64,000 nt of DNA, from contig JACQDN010000069.1 in the NCBI GenBank assembly GCA_016201105.1, positions 61,442 through 125,441 of the forward strand, given 5' to 3'. Of this stretch, positions 36,134 to 45,005 are shown in pieces. Each line of letters starts with the position of its first letter. Position 1 is the stretch's first letter. This DNA comes from Pseudomonadota bacterium (lineage in GTDB: Bacteria > Pseudomonadota > Alphaproteobacteria > Micropepsales > Micropepsaceae). Both the position numbers and the translations under genes were made by a program. The notes beneath the pieces are model-generated. The model saw only the letters and a program-made list of their open reading frames with translations, was not told where the DNA came from and made no database searches.

Positions 36134-37504
36134 ATGTCACGCGAAGGTAGCCTCGACGCGCCCACACGCCACCCAATCGGTTGGCGCGATGCCGATTTCA
36201 CCGACGGCGAAAAGCTCGACGCGGAAATGCGCCGGGTGTTCGACATCTGTCACGGCTGCCGGCGCTGTTTCAATCTTTGCGATTCCTTCCCGCGCCTGTT
36301 CGATCTGATCGACAGCAATCCCACCGAAGACGTCGAAGGCGTGAAGAGCGAAGATTTCACCAAGATCGTGGAAGCCTGCACGCTGTGCGACATGTGCTTC
36401 ATGACGAAGTGTCCCTACGTGCCACCGCATCCCTTCAATCTGGATTTTCCGCATCTGATGCTGCGCTACCGCGCCTTCGAAGCCAAACAGGGCAAGAAGG
36501 ATTTCACGGCGCGGCAACTGGCGCAGATGGACCGCAACGGACGGCTCGCCGTGCCGCTGGCGCCTGTCGTGAACTGGGCCTCCGATACCAAGAACAAGCT
36601 CACCCGCCCGGCGATGGAGGCGGTGGCTGGGATCGACGCCGATGCCACGCTGCCGAAATTCGCCTCGCGCACCTTTATGCGCGCCGATAAGGCCGAACCG
36701 ATTGCGCCGAACATGAGCGCGCCCGCTTTTGGCAAGCGCAAGGCCGCGTTCTTCGCCACCTGTTTCGTCAACTACAACAAGCCGCAGACCGGCATGGCGG
36801 CGCGCGCGGTGCTCAATCATCTAGGTGTGGAGGCGCGTGCGGCCTATCCCGGCTGCTGCGGCATGCCGTTCCTGGAACAGGCCGAGCTGGCGCGCGTCGC
36901 CGAGAACGCGGCGAAGGTGTCCAAGGAATTGGTGAAGCTGATCGACGAGGGCTACGACATCGTCGCGCTGACGGCCTCCTGCGGCCTGATGCTGAAATTC
37001 GAATGGGCGCTGGTTCTGCCCGAGAACGAGGACGTCAAACGCGTGGCGCAAGCCACGTTCGACATCGACGAATATGTGGTGGACGTGGCGAAGAAGAACG
37101 GCCTGCCCGATGGGCTGAGGCCGTTGCCCGAAGGCGTCACCGTGCACCTTCCCTGTCACGCCCGAGCCCAGAACATGGGACCGAAGGCTGCCGAAATGCT
37201 CAAACTGATTCCCCAAACGCCTGTGGACGTGATCGAGCGCTGCTCGGGCCATGGCGGCACCTTCGGCGTCATGAAGAAGACCCATGGCGTCGCCGAAAAA
37301 GTGGGCCAACCGGTGTTTCGCGCCGCGGCGACGCAAGCGCGCGGACATATCGCCTCGGACTGTCCGCTGGCAGCCCAGCACATCGTCCGCAATGCGCGCG
37401 AGATGGCCGCGAAGGACGGCAAGGACGTTCAAGTGCGCGAGCCGGAACACCCCATCGAGGTTTTCGCGCGCGCCTATGGGCTGGTGAAAGAGAGCACGAG
37501 ATGA
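36134..37504 (+). CDS. Heterodisulfide-reductase-related Fe-S protein
   Basis: A 456-residue protein with two 4Fe-4S clusters near the N-terminus (CHGCRRCFNLC about 39-49; CTLCDMCFMTKCP about 82-94) and two C-terminal CCG (cysteine-rich) domains, visible as YPGCCGMPFLEQ with TASCGL and LPCHARAQNMG with ERCSGHGG. This layout resembles GlpC/HdrD electron-transfer subunits. It probably supplies electrons to the rubrerythrin encoded upstream. Its stop overlaps the start of the DUF3501 gene (ATGA). Confidence 0.88.
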   Translation: MSREGSLDAPTRHPIGWRDADFTDGEKLDAEMRRVFDICHGCRRCFNLCDSFPRLFDLIDSNPTEDVEGVKSEDFTKIVEACTLCDMCFMTKCPYVPPHPFNLDFPHLMLRYRAFEAKQGKKDFTARQLAQMDRNGRLAVPLAPVVNWASDTKNKLTRPAMEAVAGIDADATLPKFASRTFMRADKAEPIAPNMSAPAFGKRKAAFFATCFVNYNKPQTGMAARAVLNHLGVEARAAYPGCCGMPFLEQAELARVAENAAKVSKELVKLIDEGYDIVALTASCGLMLKFEWALVLPENEDVKRVAQATFDIDEYVVDVAKKNGLPDGLRPLPEGVTVHLPCHARAQNMGPKAAEMLKLIPQTPVDVIERCSGHGGTFGVMKKTHGVAEKVGQPVFRAAATQARGHIASDCPLAAQHIVRNAREMAAKDGKDVQVREPEHPIEVFARAYGLVKESTR

Positions 37505-38091
37505 GCCAGACACAGCGCAAGATCACGGCGACCGATCTGCTCGCCTACAACGACTATACGGCGCGGCGCGCGGAATTCCGCAAGACTCTCGTTCCGCTGA
37601 AAAAGAACCGCCGCGTGGAAGTGGGGCCCATCGCCACCTTCTTCTTCGAGAACTACGAGACGATGTGGCACCAAGTGCAGGAGATGCTGCATATCGAAAA
37701 AGGCGGCGACGAACAAATCCCCGGCGAGCTCGAAACCTACAATCCGCTGATCCCGCAGGGGAGCGAACTCATCGCCACGCTGATGCTGCAAGTGGAAGAC
37801 GAAAAAAGGCGCGACGCGGTGCTGAAGACCCTGGGCGGGATCGAGGAAACCATCGCGATTGACGTGGGCGGCGAACGCGTCAAAGGCACGCCCACCGAAT
37901 ACGAAGACCGCACTACGCCCGACGGCAAGACGTCTTCCGTGCACTGGATCCGCTTCGTGTTCACCCCGCAGCAGATCGCCAAGTTCAAGAAGGGCGAGCG
38001 CGCGGTGATAGAGATCGCGCACAAGAACTACGGCCACATGGCCGTGATGCCGGAAGCGGCGCAGCAGGCGCTGGCGGGGGATTTTGTGTGA
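37501..38091 (+). CDS. DUF3501 family protein
   Basis: A 196-residue soluble protein. KITATDLLAYNDYTARRAEFR at the start and GPIATFFFENYETMWHQVQEML are DUF3501 hallmarks. The family is almost always encoded with the Fe-S protein and rubrerythrin, so it is probably a partner in peroxide reduction, though no activity is known. It starts inside the stop of the Fe-S protein gene; longer frames upstream are shadows of that gene. Confidence 0.9.
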   Translation: MSQTQRKITATDLLAYNDYTARRAEFRKTLVPLKKNRRVEVGPIATFFFENYETMWHQVQEMLHIEKGGDEQIPGELETYNPLIPQGSELIATLMLQVEDEKRRDAVLKTLGGIEETIAIDVGGERVKGTPTEYEDRTTPDGKTSSVHWIRFVFTPQQIAKFKKGERAVIEIAHKNYGHMAVMPEAAQQALAGDFV

Positions 38092-38097
38092 ACCCTC

Positions 38098-38214
38098 CAC
38101 CCTCCCTCGGGAGGGTCGACGCGCGAAGTGCGTCGGGGAGGATCAGGAAAGAGACGCTCCTTCGGCATCCTCCCCGAAATCGCTGCGCGATTTCGACCCT
38201 CCCGAGGGAGGGTG
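38098..38214. repeat. Family A2 palindromic repeat, copy 5
   Basis: Outer hairpins CACCCTCCCTCGGGAGGGTCG and its mirror, with inner GACGCGCGAAGTGCGTC and GAAATCGCTGCGCGATTTC hairpins. It fills the convergent gap between the DUF3501 and HAD genes. Confidence 0.9.
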
Positions 38215-38218
38215 GCGT

Positions 38219-38854
38219 CTATCGCAGCACCATCCCCGTCGCTGCTTCCAACTCGCCGATCGCCTGCGCCGCATTTTCTACTTTGATCGTCGTCATGCCG
38301 AGGGCGCGCGCCGGTTTGCAGTTGACGCCGAGATCGTCGAGATAGATGCACGCCGCCGGCGAAACGCCCAGCGCCTCGCACATCATCCCATAGATGCGCG
38401 GATCGGGTTTGCGCAATCCGATCTTGGAGGATTCGATCAGATGATCGAACAGCTCCATGATGTCGCCCTTGTAGAGATTGGCGGGCTTGTCGGCCCCAGC
38501 GGCTTGCATGGACGGCACGTTGTTGGTGATGCAGCCGGTCTTGAATTTGGTTTTGACGCGGCGCAGCGCCTCGATCATCTCGGGGCGAAAATCGCCCGCC
38601 AGCAACGGAATGATATCTTTGCCCGGCACATGATGCCCGAGCGCCTCGGCTTCGGCGGCGAATTCGACATCGAACTGACCCAGATCGATTTCCGCCCGCT
38701 CGAACCGTGCCCAGGCGTTGTGCAGATGATTGGTGCCGTTGATGGTGCGGATGAGATCCTTGGGCAGGCCGCGCTCGCGCTCATAGCGGGCAAAGGCTTC
38801 GAAGGGCGATGAGGTGAAAACCCCGCCGAAATCCCAAATCACCGCTTCAATCAC
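38219..38854 (-). CDS. HAD-superfamily hydrolase (EPHX2-N/epoxide-hydrolase-N-like)
   Basis: A 211-residue HAD phosphatase starting VIEAVIWDFGG from a GTG with GGAG seven bases upstream; a frame to 38911 gives a poor extra N-terminus. Motif I is WDFGGVFTS, motif II is CITNN (about 115), motif III Lys is in SKIGLRKPDPRIY, and motif IV is LDDLGVN. The pattern is close to acyl-CoA-dehydrogenase-associated or EPHX2-type HAD domains. It is divergent from the SDR operon with 71 bp between. Confidence 0.85.
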   Translation of the reverse strand: MIEAVIWDFGGVFTSSPFEAFARYERERGLPKDLIRTINGTNHLHNAWARFERAEIDLGQFDVEFAAEAEALGHHVPGKDIIPLLAGDFRPEMIEALRRVKTKFKTGCITNNVPSMQAAGADKPANLYKGDIMELFDHLIESSKIGLRKPDPRIYGMMCEALGVSPAACIYLDDLGVNCKPARALGMTTIKVENAAQAIGELEAATGMVLR

Positions 38855-38925
38855 GCCACGCTCCAGTGTTGCTCTTGCGCAGAACAAGCAGGCAAGCCCT
38901 AATCGCGTCAAGAGTGGAGAGAAAG

Positions 38926-39753
38926 ATGAGCGAACGCGCTGTTCACATTCCGGATGAATCCAAGGGTGCGGCGCCGGCGCGCGGGCGGCTGAAGGGCCGG
39001 CGCATTCTCATCGTCGGCGGCGGACAGATGGATATCGGTGAGGCCGATACGCCTATCGGCAACGGCCGCGCCATGAGCCTGCTGTTCGCACGCGAAGGCG
39101 CGAGCGTCGCCATCGCGGATCGCGACGAGAAGGCTGCGGCCGCCACCGTATCGCTCATTGAAAAAGAAAACGGTCAGGCTTTTGCGATTACCGCCGATGT
39201 CACGAAGGAAGACGATGTCGTGCGCATGGTTGACGAGGCGGTCAAAGGCCTCGGCGATCTCGACGGGCTGGTGCTGAATGTGGGCATCGGTGCGGGCGGG
39301 CCGTGGCTGGAAGGCACCAGCGCCGAGATGTGGGACCGCGTGTTCGCGGTGAACATCAAAAGCCATATGCTGACAGTGAAGGCCGCGCTGCCGAAACTCG
39401 CCGAAGGATCGTCCGTCGTTTTCATTTCTTCGATCGCGGGCATGACGGCCGGCAGCCGGCTTCCCGCATACGATGCGTCGAAGGCCGGGATCGCCGGGCT
39501 CTGCCGCCATGTCGCATTTGAAGGCGCGCGCCGCTGTATCCGCGCCAATGTCGTAGCGCCTGGATTGATGGATACCTCCATCGGCAGGCTTGCCTCGCGC
39601 GGACGGCCTAACCGAGCGTCAACGCCGGTTCCTCTCGGCCGGCAGGGCACGGGTTGGGAGACGGCCTACGCAACGCTGTTCCTCCTCTCCGAAGAGAGTG
39701 CTTACATCACCGGACAGACGATTGCCGTGGACGGCGGATTGACGGGGCTCTGA
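38926..39753 (+). CDS. SDR-family NAD(P)-dependent oxidoreductase
   Basis: A 275-residue short-chain dehydrogenase. The nucleotide motif is modified (VGGGQMDIGEADTPIGNGRA, about 31-50), with an insertion compared with TGxxxGxG. NVGIGAG stands in for NNAG, and the catalytic YDASK (Tyr/Lys about 188-192) and SSIAGM are present. It is the first gene of a tightly overlapping four-gene operon (SDR, MBL-fold, GST, GST). GGAG precedes the ATG at 38926. The substrate is unknown. Confidence 0.88.
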   Translation: MSERAVHIPDESKGAAPARGRLKGRRILIVGGGQMDIGEADTPIGNGRAMSLLFAREGASVAIADRDEKAAAATVSLIEKENGQAFAITADVTKEDDVVRMVDEAVKGLGDLDGLVLNVGIGAGGPWLEGTSAEMWDRVFAVNIKSHMLTVKAALPKLAEGSSVVFISSIAGMTAGSRLPAYDASKAGIAGLCRHVAFEGARRCIRANVVAPGLMDTSIGRLASRGRPNRASTPVPLGRQGTGWETAYATLFLLSEESAYITGQTIAVDGGLTGL

Positions 39754-40730
39754 TGACGGCACTCAGCTTTCCCAAAGCGCGCTACGAAGCGGGCACGCGC
39801 GAAGTCGGCCAAGGCTCGTTCGCCTATCTGCAGCCGGACGGCGGCTGGGGCCTCTCGAATTCCGGATTGGTGACGAGCGACGGCGAAGCGCTGCTGATCG
39901 ACACCATGTTCGATTACGCCCATACGCGCGCGACGCTGGAATCGTTTCAGCGCGTCTCGCCCGCGAAGATAAAAACGCTCTTCAACACCCATCACAACGG
40001 CGATCATTGCTACGGCAATGCGCTGGTGGAAGGGGCGGAAATCGTCGCCACCGAAAGAGCGTGCGAAGCGATGGGGCACGAATCGCCTGGCATGCTGGCC
40101 GGACTGATGAAATCCGCGCCGGGCATGGGCCTGGTCGGCGAATATTTCCTTCATTGCTTCGGGCGCTTCGAATTTGGCGGCATTGAGCCGAAACTGCCCG
40201 ACGTCACCTTCCACGGACATTTCTCGAAGGTCATCGGCAGCAAACGCATCGACATGATCGAAGTGGGCCCGGCCCATACCGGCGGCGATGCGCTCGCCCA
40301 TGTGCCGTCCGACAGAATCGTCTTCACCGGCGATATTCTTTTCATCGAAGGTACCCCCATCATGTGGGTGGGACCGATCGGCAATTGGATTTCCGCCTGC
40401 GAAGCAATCGAAGCGATGGATGTCGAGACCATCGTGCCTGGGCATGGGCCGATCACGGACAAGAAGGGCGTGGCGCGGGTGCGCGACTATCTCAGCTACA
40501 TCCGCGACGAAGCGAGGAAGCGCTACGACAGCGGCATGAGCGCCTTGGAAGCCGCCCGTTCCATCGCACTCGACGATTTCGCCAATTGGGGCGATAGCGA
40601 GCGCATCGCGGTCAACACCGCCGCGCTCTATCGCGAATTCGGCGCGAAGGATGTGCCGTCCGATGCGGCAACCCTATTCGGCTGGATGGCGCAGATCTGG
40701 AACGACAAAAACGGGAAGGCAAAATCATGA
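39753..40730 (+). CDS. MBL-fold metallo-hydrolase
   Basis: A 325-residue metallo-beta-lactamase-fold enzyme. The metal motif reads NTHHNGDH (about 74-81), which is HxHxDH-like with an Asn in the middle, followed by HTGGDALAH (about 170), FTGDILF and VPGHGPIT. This resembles SoxH/quinoprotein-relay-type MBL proteins. It begins with a TGATG overlap with the SDR gene. Longer upstream frames belong to the SDR shadow. It likely hydrolyses an ester or thioester in the operon pathway. Confidence 0.88.
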   Translation: MTALSFPKARYEAGTREVGQGSFAYLQPDGGWGLSNSGLVTSDGEALLIDTMFDYAHTRATLESFQRVSPAKIKTLFNTHHNGDHCYGNALVEGAEIVATERACEAMGHESPGMLAGLMKSAPGMGLVGEYFLHCFGRFEFGGIEPKLPDVTFHGHFSKVIGSKRIDMIEVGPAHTGGDALAHVPSDRIVFTGDILFIEGTPIMWVGPIGNWISACEAIEAMDVETIVPGHGPITDKKGVARVRDYLSYIRDEARKRYDSGMSALEAARSIALDDFANWGDSERIAVNTAALYREFGAKDVPSDAATLFGWMAQIWNDKNGKAKS

Positions 40731-41515
40731 GCGTTGTTGTCTACGAACATCCACTCTCGCCCTATGCGCAGAAGGTGAAAATCGCGCTCGATGAAAAGGG
40801 TGTGGCTTACGAAACGCGCATGCCGGCGGCGATCGGATCGGGCCAACCGGATCTGGAATTCCTCAAAGCCAATCCGCGCGGCGAAGTGCCGGCGTTGATC
40901 GACGACGGTTTCGCGGTGTTCGATTCCACCATCATCCTGGAATACATCGAAGACAAATGGCCGACGCCGTCGCTGTTTCCCAAGGACGCCAAAGATCGTG
41001 CCCTTGCGCGCACCATCGAAGACGTGATGGACACGAGCTTCGAGCCGATCAACTGGGGGCTGGGCGAAATCCGCTGGTTCAAGCGCGCGGAAGGCGAGCG
41101 GGCCCGCGCCATCGAAGCCAAGGCAGCAACGCAGGCGCGCGGCATCTATGAGTGGCTGACACGTCAGCTCGGCACCAAACAATGGTTCGGCGGCGACACC
41201 TTCGGCTGGGGCGATCTTTCGGTGATCCCTTATCTGAACGGCGCGGCGGGCAGCGGCCTGGCGCCTTCGCCCGAGACCCCGCTCGGCCGCTGGCAGGCGC
41301 GGGCCAATGCGCGACCGTCGGTGGCAAAAGCTGCCAAAGCCGCGGCGGCTTCGCTGGTCGGCATGAACCAGGTGAGCGACGCGGTCAAAAGCGGGCTCTT
41401 CAAGCGCGAATATCGCGACCATCGCCTGGAATGGATGATCCGCTCCGGCGGCCTCGACGTCGTGCTGCAGGGCCTGAAGGACAACAACATCCGTTTCTCC
41501 AATGAGCTAAGCTGA
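40727..41515 (+). CDS. Glutathione S-transferase family protein (1)
   Basis: A 262-residue GST. The thioredoxin-like domain starts VVYEHPLSPYAQKVKIALDEKG with a Ser-Pro-Tyr near the active site and NPRGEVPALIDDG plus the FDSTIILEYIE glutathione-binding block. The C-terminal helical domain has GDTFGWGDLSVIPYL. Its start overlaps the MBL stop (ATGA) and its stop overlaps the next GST (TGATG). Two GSTs with an MBL enzyme suggest a glutathione-adduct pathway. Confidence 0.9.
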   Translation: MSVVVYEHPLSPYAQKVKIALDEKGVAYETRMPAAIGSGQPDLEFLKANPRGEVPALIDDGFAVFDSTIILEYIEDKWPTPSLFPKDAKDRALARTIEDVMDTSFEPINWGLGEIRWFKRAEGERARAIEAKAATQARGIYEWLTRQLGTKQWFGGDTFGWGDLSVIPYLNGAAGSGLAPSPETPLGRWQARANARPSVAKAAKAAAASLVGMNQVSDAVKSGLFKREYRDHRLEWMIRSGGLDVVLQGLKDNNIRFSNELS

Positions 41516-42438
41516 TGGTGCACGAAATCATCCTCCACAATTTCGCCAGTTCCCCGTTTTCGGAAAAAGTCCGGCTGGTCTTGGGCATCAAGGGACTTTC
41601 CTGGCGCTGGTCGGAGATCCCTTCGATGCTGCCCAAGCCCGACCTGACGCCGATGACCGGCGGCTATCGCAAGACCCCGGTGATGCAGATCGGCGCGGAT
41701 ATCTTCTGCGATTCCCAGCTCATCATCCGCGAGCTGGAACGGCGCTTTCCCGCGACGAGCGTGACACCGCACGGCCAGGGACTCCCCTATGGGCTCGGCT
41801 TCTGGACCGACCGCGTTCTTTTCATGGCGACAGTGACGCTCATCTTTGGCGAGATCGGCCACATGGTGCCGGAAGACTTCAAGAAAGACCGCGAGGCAAT
41901 GTCGGGCGGCGCCTTCTCGGTGGACGCCATGAAACGCGCGACGCCCGCCATGCGCGATCAATGGCGGGCCCATGCCGGCTTCATCGCCGAACAGCTCTCC
42001 GATCACAGGAGCTTTCTGGAAGGCGGCAAGCCCACGCTGGCGGACATCAACTGCTACATGAATTTCTGGTTCATCAAGAATGCGGTGCCGCAGACGGCAG
42101 CGAATCTATTGAAGGAATTTCCCCTCATCGAGGCATGGTGCGGACGCGTGAAGGCGATCGGCCACGGCCTGCACACTTCGATCGATTCCAAAGAAGCGCT
42201 GAGAATTGCGAAAGAAGCGACACCGGACGCCAAGCGTGCCGACGATCCTTTCGATCCGCAAGGCCTGAAGCCGGGCGACAACGTGAAAGTGGGCGCCGAC
42301 GACTATGGCAAAGACCAAATCGCCGGCGAGATCGTGTTCGGCAACGCGCACGAGATCGCGATTCTGCGCAGCGATCCGTCAGTGGGCGACGTGGTGGTGC
42401 ATTTTCCGCGCGCGGGGTTCACCGTCACGCCGAGCTGA
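41515..42438 (+). CDS. Glutathione S-transferase family protein (2), with C-terminal extension
   Basis: A 307-residue protein. The first 215 residues form a GST fold (HNFASSPFSEKVRLVLGIKGL, TGGYRKTPVMQIG, CDSQLIIREL). The last ~85 residues (from about KRADDPFDPQGLKPGD) form an extra beta-rich domain with VKVGADDYGKDQIAGEIVF, found only in some GST-like proteins. It is the last gene of the operon and ends 3 bp before the convergent PAS gene. The substrate is unknown. Confidence 0.87.
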   Translation: MVHEIILHNFASSPFSEKVRLVLGIKGLSWRWSEIPSMLPKPDLTPMTGGYRKTPVMQIGADIFCDSQLIIRELERRFPATSVTPHGQGLPYGLGFWTDRVLFMATVTLIFGEIGHMVPEDFKKDREAMSGGAFSVDAMKRATPAMRDQWRAHAGFIAEQLSDHRSFLEGGKPTLADINCYMNFWFIKNAVPQTAANLLKEFPLIEAWCGRVKAIGHGLHTSIDSKEALRIAKEATPDAKRADDPFDPQGLKPGDNVKVGADDYGKDQIAGEIVFGNAHEIAILRSDPSVGDVVVHFPRAGFTVTPS

Positions 42439-42441
42439 AGA

Positions 42442-42984
42442 TCAGGTTTCGGCGTGAGGTGAGGAGAATGTGCCCAAAACAAAAATGCCGGTGACGGTTT
42501 TACCGTCGTCCGACAGCGGCGCCATCAAACTTTCCGCCTTCAGATAGCTGATATGCGGCATCTCGAACCACGAGACTAAGCGCAGCGGCTTGCGTTCGGC
42601 GAGCAAGGTTTCATAGCCTGCGACCCAACGCGACAGACGCGCGGGATGGACGATCTGATCCATGTAGCGCCCGGTCGCTTCGCCGCCCATGGTCTCGACC
42701 AAACCCGTCCCGAACAGGCGCACCAGATAGCGCATGGAGCCATCGGGTTGGCGCGCGCATTCCAGGATCAGCAGATTGCGAATGAAGGTTTTCAGTGAGC
42801 GCAGATCGAGATCTTTGCGCGCGGGCATTTCGCGATCGCCGGCCTTTTGCTTCCATACCGCAAGCGCGGTGTTGAGTTCGGGATTGTCGAATTTAAGCGT
42901 GCGATCGCAAACGCCCTTCCAGCCTTCGGCTTTCACGCGCCTGTTGTACGCTTCGACGGGATCGGGAACATTGACGATGCCCAT
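42442..42984 (-). CDS. PAS-domain (PAS_5 type) protein
   Basis: A 180-residue single-domain protein of the alphaproteobacterial PAS_5 (former DUF1457) type. Typical blocks are LPARKDLDLRSLKTFIRNLLILE-like (about 53-75), RLFGTGLVETMGGEATGRYMD and the terminal APLSDDGKTVTGIFVLGTF. No output domain is present, so it may sense a ligand or act with a partner. It is convergent with the GST operon and divergent from the carboxylesterase gene. Confidence 0.83.
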   Translation of the reverse strand: MGIVNVPDPVEAYNRRVKAEGWKGVCDRTLKFDNPELNTALAVWKQKAGDREMPARKDLDLRSLKTFIRNLLILECARQPDGSMRYLVRLFGTGLVETMGGEATGRYMDQIVHPARLSRWVAGYETLLAERKPLRLVSWFEMPHISYLKAESLMAPLSDDGKTVTGIFVLGTFSSPHAET

Positions 42985-43032
42985 AGCCCGGTTTTACGCC
43001 GGGGTTAGTCGAAACTTCGTAAATTATCGCAG

Positions 43033-44571
43033 ATGAATGCAACGACCCTGGCAACCATAGAAATCGCTCAAGGCAGGCTCGCCGGCCTCTCCAAGGAAGG
43101 GATTCAGCGCTTTACGGCAATTCCCTACGCAAAACCCCTTACGGGAACTTTGCGCTGGCGGGCGCCGGAACCTGCGGAACCTTGGGCGGGGGTGCGCGAT
43201 GCGACCCGCTTCGGAGCGATATCGCCCCAAGTACCGACCCAGCTCGAGGTGCTGATGGGAAGCACGCTGGGAGAGCAATCTGAAGATTGCCTCAACTTGA
43301 ACGTGTACACACGCGCATGTGACGACGCGAAGCGTCCGGTGATGGTGTGGATCCACGGCGGGGCGTTTGTCATCGGCGCCGGCAGCCAGGGCATCTATAA
43401 CGCCAAGCATCTGGCGGCGCGCGGCGTCGTAGTCGTCACAATCAATTATCGTCTGGGCGCTCTGGGCTTTCTCAATCTCTTCGATGCCACCGATGGAAAA
43501 CTCGCCGGCAGCGGCGCGGAAGGATTGGCCGATCAGATCCTCGCGCTTCACTGGGTGAAAGCGAACATCGCGGGTTTCGGCGGCGATCCCGGCAACGTCA
43601 CCATCTTCGGCGAATCCGCGGGCGGCATGAGCGTCAGCGCGCTGCTCGCCTCGCCGCCAGCGAAGGGACTCTTCCACAAAGCCATCGCGCAGTCCGGCGC
43701 CGCTCATATTGGATACGAGCGCGAGAAGGCCGCGCGCGTTGCTCGCGCCATGCTGGACGAGTTGGGACTTTCGCCCGGCGATGCCCATCGCGTGCTGGAC
43801 ATGCCGCATGCCGCGATCGTCAAGGCGCAAATTGCGCTGCTCGCCGCTTCGCGCGACGGCAGGGATTCGCGCCGGCTCGGCGGCCTGCCGTTTCAGCCGA
43901 CGATCGACGCAAGCATTCTTCCCGCAGAACCCATCGTGGGCATTCGCGCCGGAAGCGCGAAGGATATTCCGCTGCTGACGGGAACCACTCGCGACGAGTG
44001 GAAACTTTTCACCGCCGCCAATCCCGCACTGCGGTTGATGAGCGGCAAAACTCTCGGCGAACGCATCAAACGTTTTGCCGGCGAAGACCGTGCCGGCGAA
44101 ATGCTTGCGGCTTATGGCGAGGGCTCGGTCTTCGAACGCTTCAATGCGCTGATGACGGACAAGAATTTCATGGTGCCCGCCACGCGCCTGCTCGAAGCGC
44201 AGTCGGCGTATGCGCCGGTTTACGGCTATCGCTTCGACTGGGCTTCCAAACTGCTTGGCGGAATCATGGGATCGTGCCACGCCCTTGAACTCGGTTTCGT
44301 CTTCGGCACGCATGGCGAGAAGCTCGCCGCCGCCTTCTTCGGCAAAGGCGAAGCGGCCGAAGCGCTTTCGTGCGCCATGCAGGAGAGCTGGGTTCAGTTT
44401 GCAAAGACCGGCAATCCCGCGACCGATACGACCGGCGATTGGCCGCGCTACAATATGCAATCGCGCGGCATCACGATCTTCGGCGACGGCGCCCCCCACA
44501 TCGCCCACGCGCCCAACGAAGCGCGGCGCAAGAGTTGGGATCATGTGGCCGAGAAGCGGTTGGGACCGTAA
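43033..44571 (+). CDS. Type B carboxylesterase
   Basis: A 512-residue alpha/beta-hydrolase. Signatures are EDCLNLNVYT (about 84-93), the oxyanion VWIHGGAFVIGAG (about 109), the nucleophile Ser in FGESAGGMS (about 193) and the catalytic His in GSCHALELGFVFG (about 416). The acid Glu is probably near 320. The family hydrolyses carboxylic esters, including xenobiotics such as p-nitrobenzyl esters. There is no signal peptide, so it is likely cytosolic. A partial family B repeat follows. Confidence 0.9.
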   Translation: MNATTLATIEIAQGRLAGLSKEGIQRFTAIPYAKPLTGTLRWRAPEPAEPWAGVRDATRFGAISPQVPTQLEVLMGSTLGEQSEDCLNLNVYTRACDDAKRPVMVWIHGGAFVIGAGSQGIYNAKHLAARGVVVVTINYRLGALGFLNLFDATDGKLAGSGAEGLADQILALHWVKANIAGFGGDPGNVTIFGESAGGMSVSALLASPPAKGLFHKAIAQSGAAHIGYEREKAARVARAMLDELGLSPGDAHRVLDMPHAAIVKAQIALLAASRDGRDSRRLGGLPFQPTIDASILPAEPIVGIRAGSAKDIPLLTGTTRDEWKLFTAANPALRLMSGKTLGERIKRFAGEDRAGEMLAAYGEGSVFERFNALMTDKNFMVPATRLLEAQSAYAPVYGYRFDWASKLLGGIMGSCHALELGFVFGTHGEKLAAAFFGKGEAAEALSCAMQESWVQFAKTGNPATDTTGDWPRYNMQSRGITIFGDGAPHIAHAPNEARRKSWDHVAEKRLGP

Positions 44572-44575
44572 CTTT

Positions 44576-44597
44576 CCTCCCCCGCCGTTGCGGGGGA
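44576..44597. repeat. Half of a family B palindromic repeat
   Basis: Only the outer hairpin of family B (CCTCCCCCGCCGTTGCGGGG) remains, between the convergent carboxylesterase and SnoaL-like genes. It looks like a decayed or solo half. Confidence 0.75.
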
Positions 44598-44603
44598 CGA
44601 AGA

Positions 44604-45005
44604 TCAAGATCGCAGCTGCTGCGCGATCGTCATCATGTCGAGCATGGCCCAGCGCTCGGCGAGCTTTCCGTTCTTGATGCGCCAGAACACCATGCCGGGG
44701 AATGAGAGCATTTTGTTGGTGGCCGGCACGCCTTGAAACGTGCCGCGCTGCGTTCCGCGCCAGGTGGCGTGGACCGCCACCATATCGCCTTCGGCCACGA
44801 CACGATCGAGCGTCACTTTCATATCGGGAAAGATCAGGCGCATGGATCGGCCAAAACTGATAACGGGTTCGACACCTTTGGGCGCGCCTGCGGCCATGGA
44901 GTGATCGACGAAGTCGTCGGCGATCTGCCTGCGCAGCGCGGCTTCATCGCCGCCCCAAAGGGCGGCATAGTGCTCCGCGATCAATTTCTTGTCGGCATCG
45001 CTCAT
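44604..45005 (-). CDS. SnoaL-like (ester cyclase/NTF2-fold) protein
   Basis: A 133-residue NTF2-fold protein of the SnoaL-like group. LIAEHYAALWGGDEAALRRQIADDFVDHS at the start and FPDMKVTLDRVVAEGDMVAVHATWRGTQ plus the terminal WRIKNGKLAERWAMLD are typical. Members act as cyclases, isomerases or hydrolases, or are of unknown role. It starts 15 bp after the dehydrogenase stop and is probably co-transcribed with it. Confidence 0.85.
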   Translation of the reverse strand: MSDADKKLIAEHYAALWGGDEAALRRQIADDFVDHSMAAGAPKGVEPVISFGRSMRLIFPDMKVTLDRVVAEGDMVAVHATWRGTQRGTFQGVPATNKMLSFPGMVFWRIKNGKLAERWAMLDMMTIAQQLRS

